Below the pieces are notes generated by a model. That model was not told the DNA's origin. It was given only the letters and a program-made list of their open reading frames with translations, and ran no database searches. A DNA stretch of 64,000 nucleotides from the NCBI GenBank assembly GCA_038503065.1, contig JBCAMK010000022.1, forward strand, positions 620,001 to 684,000. Reading direction: 5' to 3'. Shown here one piece after another: positions 36,702 to 46,043 of the stretch; within the stretch, counting starts at the first letter, position 1; each line of letters begins with the position of its first letter. This DNA comes from Paragyromitra xinjiangensis (Eukaryota > Ascomycota > Pezizomycetes > Pezizales > Discinaceae). A program made the position numbers and the translations under genes.

Positions 36702-38895
36702 CTAGATGATTTCAGGTCCACTGTCATCATCTACTGCCGTAAATACACCAGTCTCCTGTTTGAGACTGCCGGAACTCTGTCCTGATCTAGATACAGTGGC
36801 AACTTTTCCCTTCTTAGATTCCGGAGGATCACTGGCCTCTAGCTCAGTTCCTCTCTTCCTCTTTCTTACTGCCGCAACTCTAACAGTTACCGGTTCAGCA
36901 GTCCAACACTTAAACCATGCATGTCCACCCTTTCCGCATTTCAGGCACTTATCTGCCTTTTTTCTATCGGAAAAGATACCCTCGGGTATTCCTATCAAGG
37001 GGTGGTTAGCATGTGGTGTCTTATCAAGGGAGGTTGGACTCTGCCATACCTTTTAGCTCCACAGCTTTATCTTTCTTCTCCTGCGGTGGGTTACTACCCC
37101 CGGGAGTGGACTTGTTCTCAGGGGAGGCGGCGGTACTCTGACCTTTGCCTCTACCTCTGGATCTCTTCTTCTTCTCACCTCCTTCTCCTGTTGCCCTGGA
37201 CTCCGGGGCTCTGACCTTCCTGTGTCTTTCCAGGACATGTCCCATGTGGCGGATCATCTGTATCCTCTCATGGAGGGACTGAGGTTTGACTGCAACCTTA
37301 GCCCAGTCCAGAGCCAGTTCAGCGGTGAGGCCTTGGGATATTTTATCATCCACAACCTCGCCAGCATAACCGGTTTTCCACATGAGTTGGACTATCTGGT
37401 CCAGGAAAGCATCGATTCCGGCAGTCTGGGAGAGTTTATCCCACTTAGCTACCGCTTCTTCTCTGGTGACTCTGTCACCAAAGGATGATCGGAAGGAACT
37501 GGAAAAGGTGACCCAATGGTTCCAGTGAGGGTCTAGCTGAACAGGTCGTCCTGCAGCTCTATCGGCAGCACCTTGGTCTATGAGGTTATGGTAGGCCTCT
37601 TACCAGTTGACTGCTGCATGTCCTTCGAGAAGGTTGCCAGTGTAGCGGATCTTGATTGATTCCTGCTGGAAACTGGAAGCTTCAATGGTGAAGACATTTT
37701 CGCATTGCCGGAGGAATCGGTCCACATCAGTAGCTTCTCCCTTGAACTTGCTGGGTTGAGGTGCCTTGGGTTCTTGTCCCCTGAGGCTCCCAGTAGAGGT
37801 GGGACCAGTGCCACTGCTGAAAACTGTAGCCATCATCTCCAACATCTTCTTCTCTGCTTTCCGCTGCTTCTTGCGGAAATACTTCTTCCACTCCTTCGGA
37901 TCCCTCTCTGCCCCTCCTCCACTACTGCTGCTGCTACTATCACCGGGGTCTCCTCCTCCTCCTACTCCTATATTTCCATCACCTCCTCCTGCTCCTCCTC
38001 CCTGGTTCTCGTTTCCCTGCCCTTGCTGTTCACTGGTTTCTCTTCCTGTTCTTCCTCCACTACTCTCTCCTTCCTCCTTCCTTTCTTCCGAGGGCCTTGG
38101 GTATGTTCCTCTTGGTAGCCATGAGCTACCACTATCGAGGGGTGGTGGTGTATAACCACTGCCACCTGCAAGGGACCAAGGTCCATAAGAAAAGGGACCT
38201 CTAGGTGTCTGTGGAGGTATTGGAGTAGAGGATGAGCCTGAGGGCGCAAAACTAACTACTGGTTTTTGAACTGCGGGGGGTAACGATGGGGGGTCTGCTT
38301 TGTTGATAGGTGTGGTAGGTAGGGTGATTGGGAAGCTATCTGAGAGAAAGACACTACTGGATCTTTCTCTTCCTGCCGCTGGTTTTGGGGGTGCGGTGAT
38401 GTGTAGTCGGCCTTCTGTAATGGCCTGCTGTAGTGCTCCGATGTAGTCAGGAATTCCAACTGCTTCGGGGGGGTCTATATCCATGGGATCAGTTGCGAGG
38501 TCGTCTTTGTCCGTCAGCAACTGTTGTAAATGCTGCTGGAGATTGAGGACTTTCTGGTCCAAATACTCAGCAGCCTCCCGCAACAAGGTATTCTCCACTT
38601 CTTGCCGTTCCTGTAGCATTCTCATGGTCTGTGTGGTATCCCCAACCGATAGGTTGATCTGGGACATGAGATGGTCTTGAAATGCGTCGAAGAAATTGGC
38701 TATGGTGACTTTTGATGTGTCTGTCCATGGGGTGGAGATGCCTGGGATATGTCTTTGGATAGTGGATTTCGGGCGGTGGACTAATTGTGTCATGTCTGTC
38801 TCCCCTACTGCTAGTTCCTTCTTCTCCCAAGTAATCTGAAGGGGAAGCACCGGGGCATTGATCGCCGGGGTTTCGGATCTGCGGGAGGATCTCAT
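36702..38895 (-). pseudogene. gypsy-1 gag (two exons, one premature stop)
   Basis: Starts at ATG 38895 (MRSSRRSETPAI), 40 nt after the 5' LTR. A proline-rich N-terminal domain with glycine/serine-rich linker precedes the capsid region (EPKAPQPSKFKGEATDVDRF, FLRQCENVFTIEASSFQQ, FGDRVTREEAVAKWDKLSQT). A TAA at 37600-37602 replaces the tyrosine codon of NWYEAYYN in gypsy-2. Exon 1 ends at 37050 and exon 2 runs 36991-36702, giving KGIPEG across the junction, then the zinc knuckle CLKCGKGGHAWFKC and a basic tail. Gag packages the element RNA in virus-like particles. The stop probably inactivates this copy. Confidence 0.87.
36992..37049 (-). other. Predicted 58-nt intron in gypsy-1 gag
   Basis: Minus sense: the donor GTATGG follows AAAAG, a TGCTAAC branch site lies about 18 nt from the acceptor, and the acceptor is GATAG. 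Unspliced, gag ends ESNLP before the zinc knuckle. Spliced, codons join as K-G-I-P-E in frame with CLKCGK. Gypsy-2 has an intron at exactly the same codon. Confidence 0.82.
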
Positions 38896-38935
38896 GATGG
38901 GTGATCTCAAGGTGACTGAGTTCTTAAGATTATAC

Positions 38936-39668
38936 TGTAACGGGGGTGGTCCTCTAGACAACTGCTAAGGCTAGGTAGGAAAACGGCCGTTGCTTATACT
39001 AAAGTCAGGCTGAGATCTTAAAGTATTTTCGTGCAGTATACTCAATAATCTTAAGGGCGGAACTCGGTAATTCTCGTCACTAGGTCTCTGATTGAAGATG
39101 GAGAAGAGCAACTGGTGGCGGGGCTTGCCAGTACTTGTAGTACTGCATGCTCGCCGCCTCTACTCAGTTCTACTCAGCTGGGGGATCCGGTTAACCCTGA
39201 ATCCTGTCAGTGATCATGGGCGGGTCTCTTTGGAAGTGTTCTCTCACATTCCGCTGGAGTTCTGCACCTCATGTGCAACCGCTCCTCATGCACTGCTCTA
39301 CCAGTCAGGACTCTATGATCCGCCAGCCCAGTTCTACAGGACTACTTGCATGGTGCTGATCAGTCCATAGTTGCGTCAGGTGTCCGCTTAAATAGTTCTC
39401 CCAGTTGCACCGCCTATCAGCCATAGCTGGTGGGGCATGCACAGGTGGATTAGGAACTCAACCACATCTCTAAGTGTTTGATGTCATCGGTGATCTGCTA
39501 CAGGCCCGTCAGCCTTAGCACCTCCGGATGTTCCTAACCACCAGGTCAGCGGGGTACTGGTGTTCCCTAGCATGTGGTAGCTACTCCACTCATGCTGGTC
39601 CTTGTACCTCTCCGTCTGCCCGGGTCTATTCTACCTTTCGCATGTAACAGCCTTGTGGGTCTGTTACA
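38936..39668 (-). repeat. gypsy-1 5' LTR
   Basis: 733 bp with TGTAAC/GTTACA ends, matching the 3' LTR with about 20 visible differences. In minus sense the internal sequence begins GTATAATCTTAAGAACTC right after the LTR. No obvious TGG-type tRNA primer site is seen there. Confidence 0.9.
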
Positions 39669-39967
39669 CCTATTCCTTCCCACCAATCCCCTATTCCCTC
39701 CCACCCATTCCCTACCTTGCTGTACCATAGTACTTTGCTAACATCGTGACTTTTAGGCTCGAAGTACTAGGCTCTGCTTGCAAAGAACCTCCTAGGTAAC
39801 GTCTTGATTCTGTTTATTTGACTCCCGCTGATATGACTACTAGATGCGCTGCTTCTGCTTCCTCTGCTTCTGCCTGAGCGAGCCTGAGCTCAATATGCTG
39901 ATCGATTCGCTGCCTGAGCTTCCTGAGCTTCCTCTGCCTCCTGGAGGTCGTCGATCCGCTGCCTAAG

Positions 39968-41661
39968 CATCAGCAAAACTGATTCTCGGCTCCCAGGCAC
40001 TCCCGGACCCTCATGGATGGCGCGGACCAGATGGAGGCAAGTGCCAATCCATGGAACAGCCATATCCCAAGGACCCTTGCACACGGTTCCCGGACCACAC
40101 ACCACTTCTCACAGACCCTCGTGGACCTCCCTGGACCACCTACCATAGATGGCGGACCTTCCTGGAGCTCTATCAATTCCTGTGGACCACACTGTCGCTT
40201 GTAGGTCCATCAGCAAAAAAAAAAATTGGCACCCAGTGCCTCTGAAGGAATGTGGCCTTCCAGAAGATCAGGATGCACTGGGTGCCAAAATGATACTGGG
40301 TGCCAAAAATATTGTTACCGGATTAGGCTGAATGATAACATACTAAAAGTGAAAAATTGCACCTGGTACTTCTGAAGGAATGTGGTCTTCCAGAAGATCA
40401 GGATGCACCTGAAGACCAAAACGCACTGGGTGACAATTAATTTTTTTGCTGATGTCGCTTATAGGGCGGCTGTAGGGCGCCAATAATACTACTACTAGGG
40501 GTACACAAATGTACATGATTATTGGTATCAATTCAGCTATGTATATTGAAAAGCTACACTATAGGATCTCTATGTACAAAATCAAGCAGTCGCCACTAGA
40601 GGCAAACCCCCCCCACACTAAACCCACCTGTGCCTAAATCAATCGTTTGGTCTGCTATTCAGCAGTTGTTTTAGGCGCTGGCACGCAGTTGATTCGGAGT
40701 CTATTCAGCAGTCAATTGAGCAGTCAATTCGGCAGGATTCGGAGGCTTAGTAACGGCCGATTCAGAGTCAATTCGGCAGTCAATTCGGCAGTCAATTCGG
40801 AGTCTATTGAGCAGCCAATTTGGAGTCTATTCAGGAGTCAATTCAGGAGTCAATTCGGAGGCTTAGAAACAGCCAATACGGAGGCTGCTCGGGAGGCTCT
40901 CACAAAGTCGATTCGGCAGGCTGTGGAAGCGAGCGAGGTCTGCTGCTGAAGGGGTCTGCGGCTAAAGAGGTCCAACCAAGCGAGGTCTAATGTAATAGGG
41001 TCCTATGTCTGCTGTCAACGATGTCTGAATGTATTTGGGAACTGAAGTCACGATGTTAGCAAAGTTCATGTAACTGCAAAGTAGGGAGGGAAGGGCAAAA
41101 GGGGGTGTGGGTGGGTGTGAATGGGTGGGAGTTGGAGAATAGGGGTAAGGTGGCAACAGTAGGGTACGGGTGGCAGCGAAAGGCATTCACCAAAAATTCG
41201 CTAAGTCCCTAAGGTCAGGGTTATTGATTGTCGCTTGCAAGCGAGGTCCAAGTCCTGCGATCTCCTGTCAGCGGGGTGCGCAATTCAGGGGTCTAATAGA
41301 GGGCAGGTACGTGCCTCAGGGCGCTGGTGGAGTGGGGGTACACACTTCAGTGGTATCCAGAGAGCACCATGGACCTAGAAAAGCGAACCCTGATTGGCAC
41401 CGGAGATGGGTACGAAACTCCAGAGAGGACCATGGACTGTGAAGCTGAGCTCCAGGAGCTCCAGGAAGGTCCATGGCCATGCAAGCGAGGTCCATGGGGT
41501 GTGCTGGAGCACAGTCCTTCATTCCTGCAGGTACCAGGGTGCGCCACAACACAGGTGGTTGATCCAGTTGCACTCAGGACCCTCCCACACCAATGCTCAG
41601 ACATCCTGGAAGATGCGGGACCAGGAAGTGCAAGCCTGGATCAGAATCAGTTTTGCTGATG
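39968..41661. mobile_element. Element Y, CATCAG-ended non-coding DNA element with perfect 19-bp inverted ends
   Basis: 1694 bp bounded by CATCAGCAAAACTGATTCT and its exact reverse complement. AG is at both borders, and deleting it restores the surrounding X-type repeat. The interior has no credible gene. It has a tandem field at 40685-40870 built on CAATTCGGAGTC/CAGTCAATTCGG units, and GC-rich non-repetitive stretches at 41200-41640. It contains the smaller element Z. Confidence 0.78.
40208..40454. mobile_element. Element Z, 247-bp MITE-like CATCAG element
   Basis: Ends CATCAGCAAAAAAAAAAATTG and (reverse) CATCAGCAAAAAAATTAATTG, with TC at each border. Inside is a direct repeat of about 40 nt (GAAGGAATGTGG.CTTCCAG, near 40236 and 40373), itself containing a CTTCCAGAAG palindrome. 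It is too short to code for a transposase, so it would be mobilised in trans. Confidence 0.75.
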
Positions 41662-41766
41662 AGCTTCCGCCGCTTCCGCCACATGGTCGATTCGCTGCTG
41701 CAGCCTCCGCAGCCTCCGCCATATGGTCAATTCGCTGCCTGAGCTTCCGCCGCCTCCGCCATATGG

Positions 41767-42276
41767 TGTCACGGCTCGGGTAGTTTAGCTGGTAAGTTAT
41801 TTGGTTGTTGACGTCTTGTATCCATGGGTCACGTGTTCAGTTCTTGTTGTGGTGGTTTTCGTTTGGGTTCTATGTTGTTCGGTTGTTAGGACTATGCGTT
41901 GCAGGCTTAGTGTTGGGATTTCCTTATTCGGTTATGGGTTCATGTCAGTTGGAAGGTTTCGCTTGCGTTGTGTTTCCTTATTTGGTAGTGTTTGTTCGGT
42001 TATGAATTATGCTGGCGAGAAGGAAGGGTTTAGGGTTGAGGGATTCAGGGGGGATAAATAGGCGAGCTGTTGGCGAGCGCTGGTGATTTCTTCCTTTCTT
42101 CTCCATCCTGTATCTTGTTTAATACACCTCGTATAAACCTTGACCCACGTTCCACCACGTCCGTAGCAATCCCTTGAACTTGGAGTATATTGTGTGACGG
42201 ATAGTCACCGTGCACTAAGTACCTGGTTGAGTTGCGTGATACCTGTGTTTCCTCGTCCCTGGGCTTGTCCGTAACA
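41767..42276 (+). repeat. 5' LTR of the third LTR element
   Basis: 510 bp, TGTCACGG to CCGTAACA, with imperfect inverted termini. No second copy is in the window, so LTR status rests on the ends, the length and the gag-like ORF downstream. Confidence 0.6.
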
Positions 42277-42512
42277 CTATACAGGATCTCCTGTATTCAT
42301 CCAACTCAACGCCATTCGACCAAAACGATACATGAACTGGACAACGGTCTGGACATTTATCACCTCTTGCGTAACGCGCCCCAAGGTTAGGAGCTCAAAA
42401 CCTAACACCGACAGTATCTCTGAGTGGACACCCGAGTGGTTAGACTCTGAATACTTAGCTTCCTCGTGCAGAATTTCACCTGCTACCACCCAAGAATTCT
42501 AGAAAGGACACC

Positions 42513-42687
42513 ATGGCCTCGTCATCCGGAACCACAGACCAGCCTTCCGTTTTTGAACGAGCCAGTGCATGGATAGCACTAGACCTCCCCACGGACGCTG
42601 CCGATTCTGCCCAAGTTCAACAAGGATGAGAAATCATCCGTGATCTTGTTCAAGCATGCAATAATTGGCAAACTTGGGCCAACGGGA
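42513..42687 (+). pseudogene. Gag N-terminal fragment of the third LTR element
   Basis: Starts at ATG 42513 in ACACCATGG context and reads MASSSGTTDQPSVFERASAW. A TGA at 42627-42629 interrupts it, but the same frame continues EIIRDLVQACNNWQTWA up to the gypsy-2 insertion. The product is tentatively called Gag from position only; no domain is recognised. Confidence 0.45.
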
Positions 42688-43393
42688 TGTAACGGGTATG
42701 CCGTTACTGCCTCTAGCATGTGTAGTAGAATAGGGTCGGACTGATGGGACAGTAGGAGCCTGCATCGGTGGGGTTGCTCCCACATGCAGAGAGATACCGC
42801 GTCCCACTGATCTGGTTGATACAGAGGAACCGCATGTGCATCAGTTGACGAGCTGACGGCACATAGACGGCTGCATCTACCACTCCAAGGAAGTGGTAGA
42901 GTTCTGAATCAACCTGTGCTGTATGCATCAGCGGAAGCTGATAGGCAAACGCACTGGCAGCGCTATCTACAGGTAATACACATGCGGATTAGACTGAACT
43001 GCGCCGTGCATGTAGGACTGCAGTGTGCAGGACTATGCCAGTGGTTCATAGAGTCTAGAGTGGTCAGATTGCTAATGGAGGTGCGGCAGCTCTTGGAGCA
43101 TAGCCCCCGGAAGTACGGAAGGTCTTCCGGAGTAGAACACCAGTCCATTTGGCAATGGGACTCCGGGTCAAACCCAGTCCCCCACTAGAGCACGGCAGAG
43201 CGAGGACTGCGGAACGCAGGTGTTAAATACATCGCGAATGCTCCACCCTGCTGCTCTTTTTCTTCAAGCGATAGTTGAGCCCTTAAAGATTCTTGAGTAG
43301 TTTGCAAGAAAGAATCGGATTCTGAACCTGATCTATATCCATTTCGCAACGGCCGTACACCTAGCCTATCTACCTAGGCCTACCCCCGTTACA
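42688..43393 (+). repeat. gypsy-2 5' LTR
   Basis: 706 bp from TGTAACGGGTATG to CCCCCGTTACA. It shares terminal bases with the gypsy-1 LTR and its 3' end with the fragment at 874-991. Its partner LTR is outside the window. The 237 nt between it and the gag ATG (43394-43630) form the leader; no clear tRNA-type primer site is visible. Confidence 0.85.
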
Positions 43394-43630
43394 GTAGAAT
43401 CTTTATCTCTCTACTTCACCTTCAGAATCACTTCCAGTAGCCCACCGGTACATGAGTTGGCTTTCGATCCTCTTCAGCTGTTTGAAGAGGAAACCTTCGA
43501 TTCCTGACCACATCTATTGGCAGGAGACCTACCCTGAGTGGCTGGACGAGCAGTATCTGCGAGATCACTGTTCCAGCACCAGTACAATCGAACTACCGGA
43601 GCGAGCACTCCTATACCCCAAGCTACAGCA

Positions 43631-45845
43631 ATGGCATCACGTTCTGGACGATCCTCCAGCCGCAACACCCCAGCATTAGGAGCACCCGCTCCTCCCCTTC
43701 AGATTCAATGGGAGAAGAAGACGCTGGCGGTTGGAGACGGAGAAGATGCACAGCTAGTCAAAGCCCCAAAGACAACCCTCGAGAAGTACATCCCAGGTGT
43801 CCAGACCAACTGGACAGACTGGTCCAAAGTCACCATTGCTGAGTTTTTTGAGCACTACCAAGAGCACATGAAGAGCTACATCAACAGCACGGTTGCCCAG
43901 GCAGGACATGCCTTACGGATGTTAGAGGAACGGCAGTCAGCTGAGCAAACCCTCATGAAGGATGCCATGAACTACCTGAATGATCAGGCCCAACACCTAC
44001 AGCAGCGAGTGCAACACCTGCTGCTGTCAAGGGACGAACTAAGCGGAACGGAACCTATGGACCTAGATCTACCGGAGCAGGCTGCTCCACCGGACTACCT
44101 AACCATTGTGCAGGAAGCTATCCGGAGTGGACAGCTACACATCAAGGCTCCGGAAGAAAGGATAGGAAGGCCAAGGTCTAACACTACGTTCCCCTTAGAG
44201 TCATTTCCCCTACCACTCGCACCCCCACCTCCAGCACCACAACCACGACGAAGAGCACGTTCCCAGGCTCCTGTAGATGAGTCCTGGATGCCCCTCGGCC
44301 TCTCTGGCGGATCCAGAACACCCCTACCCCCTTCACGCGGCTACGGTTCGAGTACCTGGGGACTTGGAGGATCTCAGCACTCTGGTGGTGGTGGTCTGCC
44401 TCCTGTAACCCCTCAGGGCACATCAGGACGGGCACCACAGAGAACACCACCTGCTAATTCACCTCCGCCCCCCTTCGACCGGCCGGCAACACCAAGGGAG
44501 GAGAATAGAGGACAAGGAGAAGCAGCGGGCAATGGAGGAGATAATGGTGGACAAGGAGGAGGTGGAGGAGGAGGCAGAAGGGTAGGAGGAGGTGGTGGTA
44601 GGGACCCGGATTCCAGTGATAGTGACTCTGAACCTGAGGGTGCAGATCCTAAAGCCTGGAAGAGGTACTACCATCGCAAGATGAGGAAGCAGGAGAAGAG
44701 GATGATGGAGATGATGGCCACGATGATGGGAGCAGGCGGTGGCATGTCCAACGCTGCCAACAGGACCCGAGAACCCAAGGCACCACAGCCTGCTGAGTTC
44801 AAGGGAGAAGCCCATGATGTCAATCGGTTCCTACGCCAGTGTGAGAACGTCTTCTCGATAGAAGCATCCTCCTTTCAACAGGATGTCATGAAGATTCGTT
44901 ACACTGGTAATCTCCTGGAAGGCAACGCAGTGCTCAACTGGTATGAGGCCTATTACAACCTCATTGACCAAGGAGCAGCTGATAGAGCCGCAGGGCGACC
45001 AGTAGTCTTGGATGCTCACTGGTTCTCTTGGGCCACCTTCACGCTTTCGTTCCGGTCTTCGTTTGGGGATAGAGTCACCAGGGAAGAAGCGGTAGCTAAG
45101 TGGGATAAGCTCTCACAGACCGCCGGTATCGATGCCTTCTTGGACCAGATTGTGCAGTTGATGTGGAAGACAGGCTATAGCGGCGAGGTAGTGGATGATA
45201 AAATATCCCAAGGTCTCAACGCAGAGCTAGCCCTCGATTGGGCTAAGGTAGCTGTTAAACCCGCCTCTCTCCATGAGAGGATTCAACTAGTCCGGCACAT
45301 GGGCCATGTTCTTGAGAGATACAAGAAGACAAGGCCCCCAGAACGGAAGGAAGAGAAGAAGGGTGGTGGCGAGAGTAGTGGAAAGAAGAGGGGTGAGCAG
45401 AAGGGTCAGAGTACCGCTGCTACCTCTGATAGAAAGGCCGCTGGTGAGAATAAGACTCCGCCAGCGAAGAAGGATAAAGCTGTGGAGCTAAAAGGTATGT
45501 CTGAGTACTACCTTCCTTTAAGACAAGTACCTGACTGACCCGTCCGCATTCACAGGAATACCAGAGAGTATCCTGGCAGAGAGGCGTAAGGCCGACGTCT
45601 GTTTAAAGTGTGGAAAGAAGGGCCATTCATGGGGAAAGTGTTGGACTCAGGTTCCTGTGGTAGCTAGAGTAGCAGCCACGAGGAAGAGGAAGAGAGCAGA
45701 AGAGCTAGAAGCCTCTGCTGTTCCACCGGAGTCTAAGAAGGGAAAAGCAGCCGCAGTAGCGGCAGTCCATAGTCCTGTTCCTCTCAAGGCAGAGCCTGAG
45801 AGATTGTTTGTAGTAGATGAGGATAGTGATCCTGAGATCTACTAG
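43631..45845 (+). CDS. gypsy-2 gag (two exons): capsid and zinc knuckle
   Basis: Start ATG 43631 (MASRSGRSSSRN) is chosen by match to gypsy-1; the frame is open 31 codons further up without need. Exon 1 (43631-45494) has an N-terminal domain (PPLQIQWEKKTLAVG, TDWSKVTIAEFFEHYQEH), a proline/glycine-rich linker, and the capsid region (FKGEAHDVNRFLRQCENVF, GNLLEGNAVLNWYEAYYN, FGDRVTREEAVAKWDKLSQT). Exon 2 (45556-45845) has CLKCGKKGHSWGKC, a basic NLS-like run (RKRKRAEE) and an acidic end. Splicing joins K-G-I-P-E. Unspliced, it ends at 45538 without the knuckle. The frame is intact. Confidence 0.88.
45495..45555 (+). other. Predicted 61-nt intron in gypsy-2 gag
   Basis: Donor GTATGT, branch-like CTGACTGAC about 18 nt before the acceptor, acceptor CACAG. 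Removing it joins exon codons at the same residue as in gypsy-1 and adds the zinc knuckle. Reading through it meets TGA at 45536-45538. Conserved position with different intron sequence supports function. Confidence 0.83.
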
Positions 45846-45886
45846 ATAGCCGTTCATTAGTCTTAATATCATCTCGTTCATACAAC

Positions 45887-45938
45887 AGTTGTACTGAGGA
45901 GGCCTGATAGGCCGAAATCGCTGGATCGATATGCAACT
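45887..45938 (+). ncRNA. Type I hammerhead ribozyme in the gypsy-2 gag-pol spacer
   Basis: 52 nt. Stem I is AGUUGUA (45887-45893) with UGCAACU (45932-45938), seven pairs with one G-U at the same position as in gypsy-1. Core CUGAGGA 45894-45900. Stem II GGCCU-GAU-AGGCC 45901-45913. GAAA 45914-45917. Stem III AUCG-CUGGAU-CGAU 45917-45930, including A15.1-U16.1. Cleavage is predicted after A17 at 45931 (triplet AUA). It lies 41 nt after the gag stop and leaves a 112-nt leader for pol. All invariant core positions fit (position 7 may be any base). Cleavage would separate gag and pol RNAs. Activity is untested. Confidence 0.86.
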
Positions 45939-46043
45939 TCTCCTAGTTAATACCCAGCTCAGAACCATAATCGATACCTGCACAGAAACCTGCTCAACGA
46001 TCATTGACATCGTTGGTTGCGCTACTATCACAGTACAATAGTC

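Larger units (their letters stand above)
7254..39668 (-). mobile_element. gypsy-1, chromodomain Ty3/gypsy LTR retrotransposon with nested insertions
   Basis: Two 733-bp LTRs (7254-7986 and 38936-39668) bound an element read on the minus strand: gag, hammerhead, PR-RT-RNase H-integrase-chromodomain. Insertions are the LINE-A array (8305-23920), LINE-B3 (24887-32593) and element X (33349-34713). Without them the element is about 7.7 kb. Removing each insertion with one copy of its target duplication keeps one pol frame, checked from the coordinates. The only coding lesion noticed is a stop in gag. The LTRs differ at roughly 20 positions by eye. The outer flanks (TCATG and CCTAT) do not form a target duplication and belong to two different older repeats. 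Confidence 0.88.
39669..41766. mobile_element. X2, second X-like element, split by element Y and cut by two LTR elements
   Basis: 39669-39967 matches the interior of X from about 33708 (CTATTCCTTCCCA, then ACTCCCGCTGATATG) and enters the same GCTGCCTGAGCTTCC repeat field. 41662-41766 continues that field after element Y. The left part is missing because the gypsy-1 LTR begins at 39668. The right part stops where another LTR starts at 41767. No coding capacity was recognised. Confidence 0.65.
41767..42687 (+). mobile_element. Third LTR retrotransposon: 5' LTR plus leader and start of gag
   Basis: A 510-bp LTR at 41767-42276 has ends TGTCACGG and CCGTAACA. A roughly 236-nt leader and the beginning of a gag-like ORF follow. 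The element is cut at 42687 by the gypsy-2 LTR; the rest, if present, lies beyond the window. Superfamily cannot be assigned. Possible promoter-type sequences inside the LTR are GATAAATAGG near 42053 and GTATAAACC near 42131. Confidence 0.65.

Noticed and set aside
37705..38155. Plus-strand ORFs of 129-137 residues, serine/proline/leucine rich
   Set aside because: Antisense to the glycine/serine linker of gypsy-1 gag.
40685..40870. CAATTCGG repeats as a CRISPR-like array
   Set aside because: Units are short, contiguous and irregular with no spacers of constant length; a simple tandem repeat in a eukaryotic genome.
39968..41661. Element Y as a Helitron
   Set aside because: It has true terminal inverted repeats and flanking 2-bp duplications, and lacks a TC start, a CTRR end and a 3' hairpin.
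42713..43188. Small ORFs inside the gypsy-2 LTR
   Set aside because: No domain, both strands open over short stretches, and the segment is explained as LTR.
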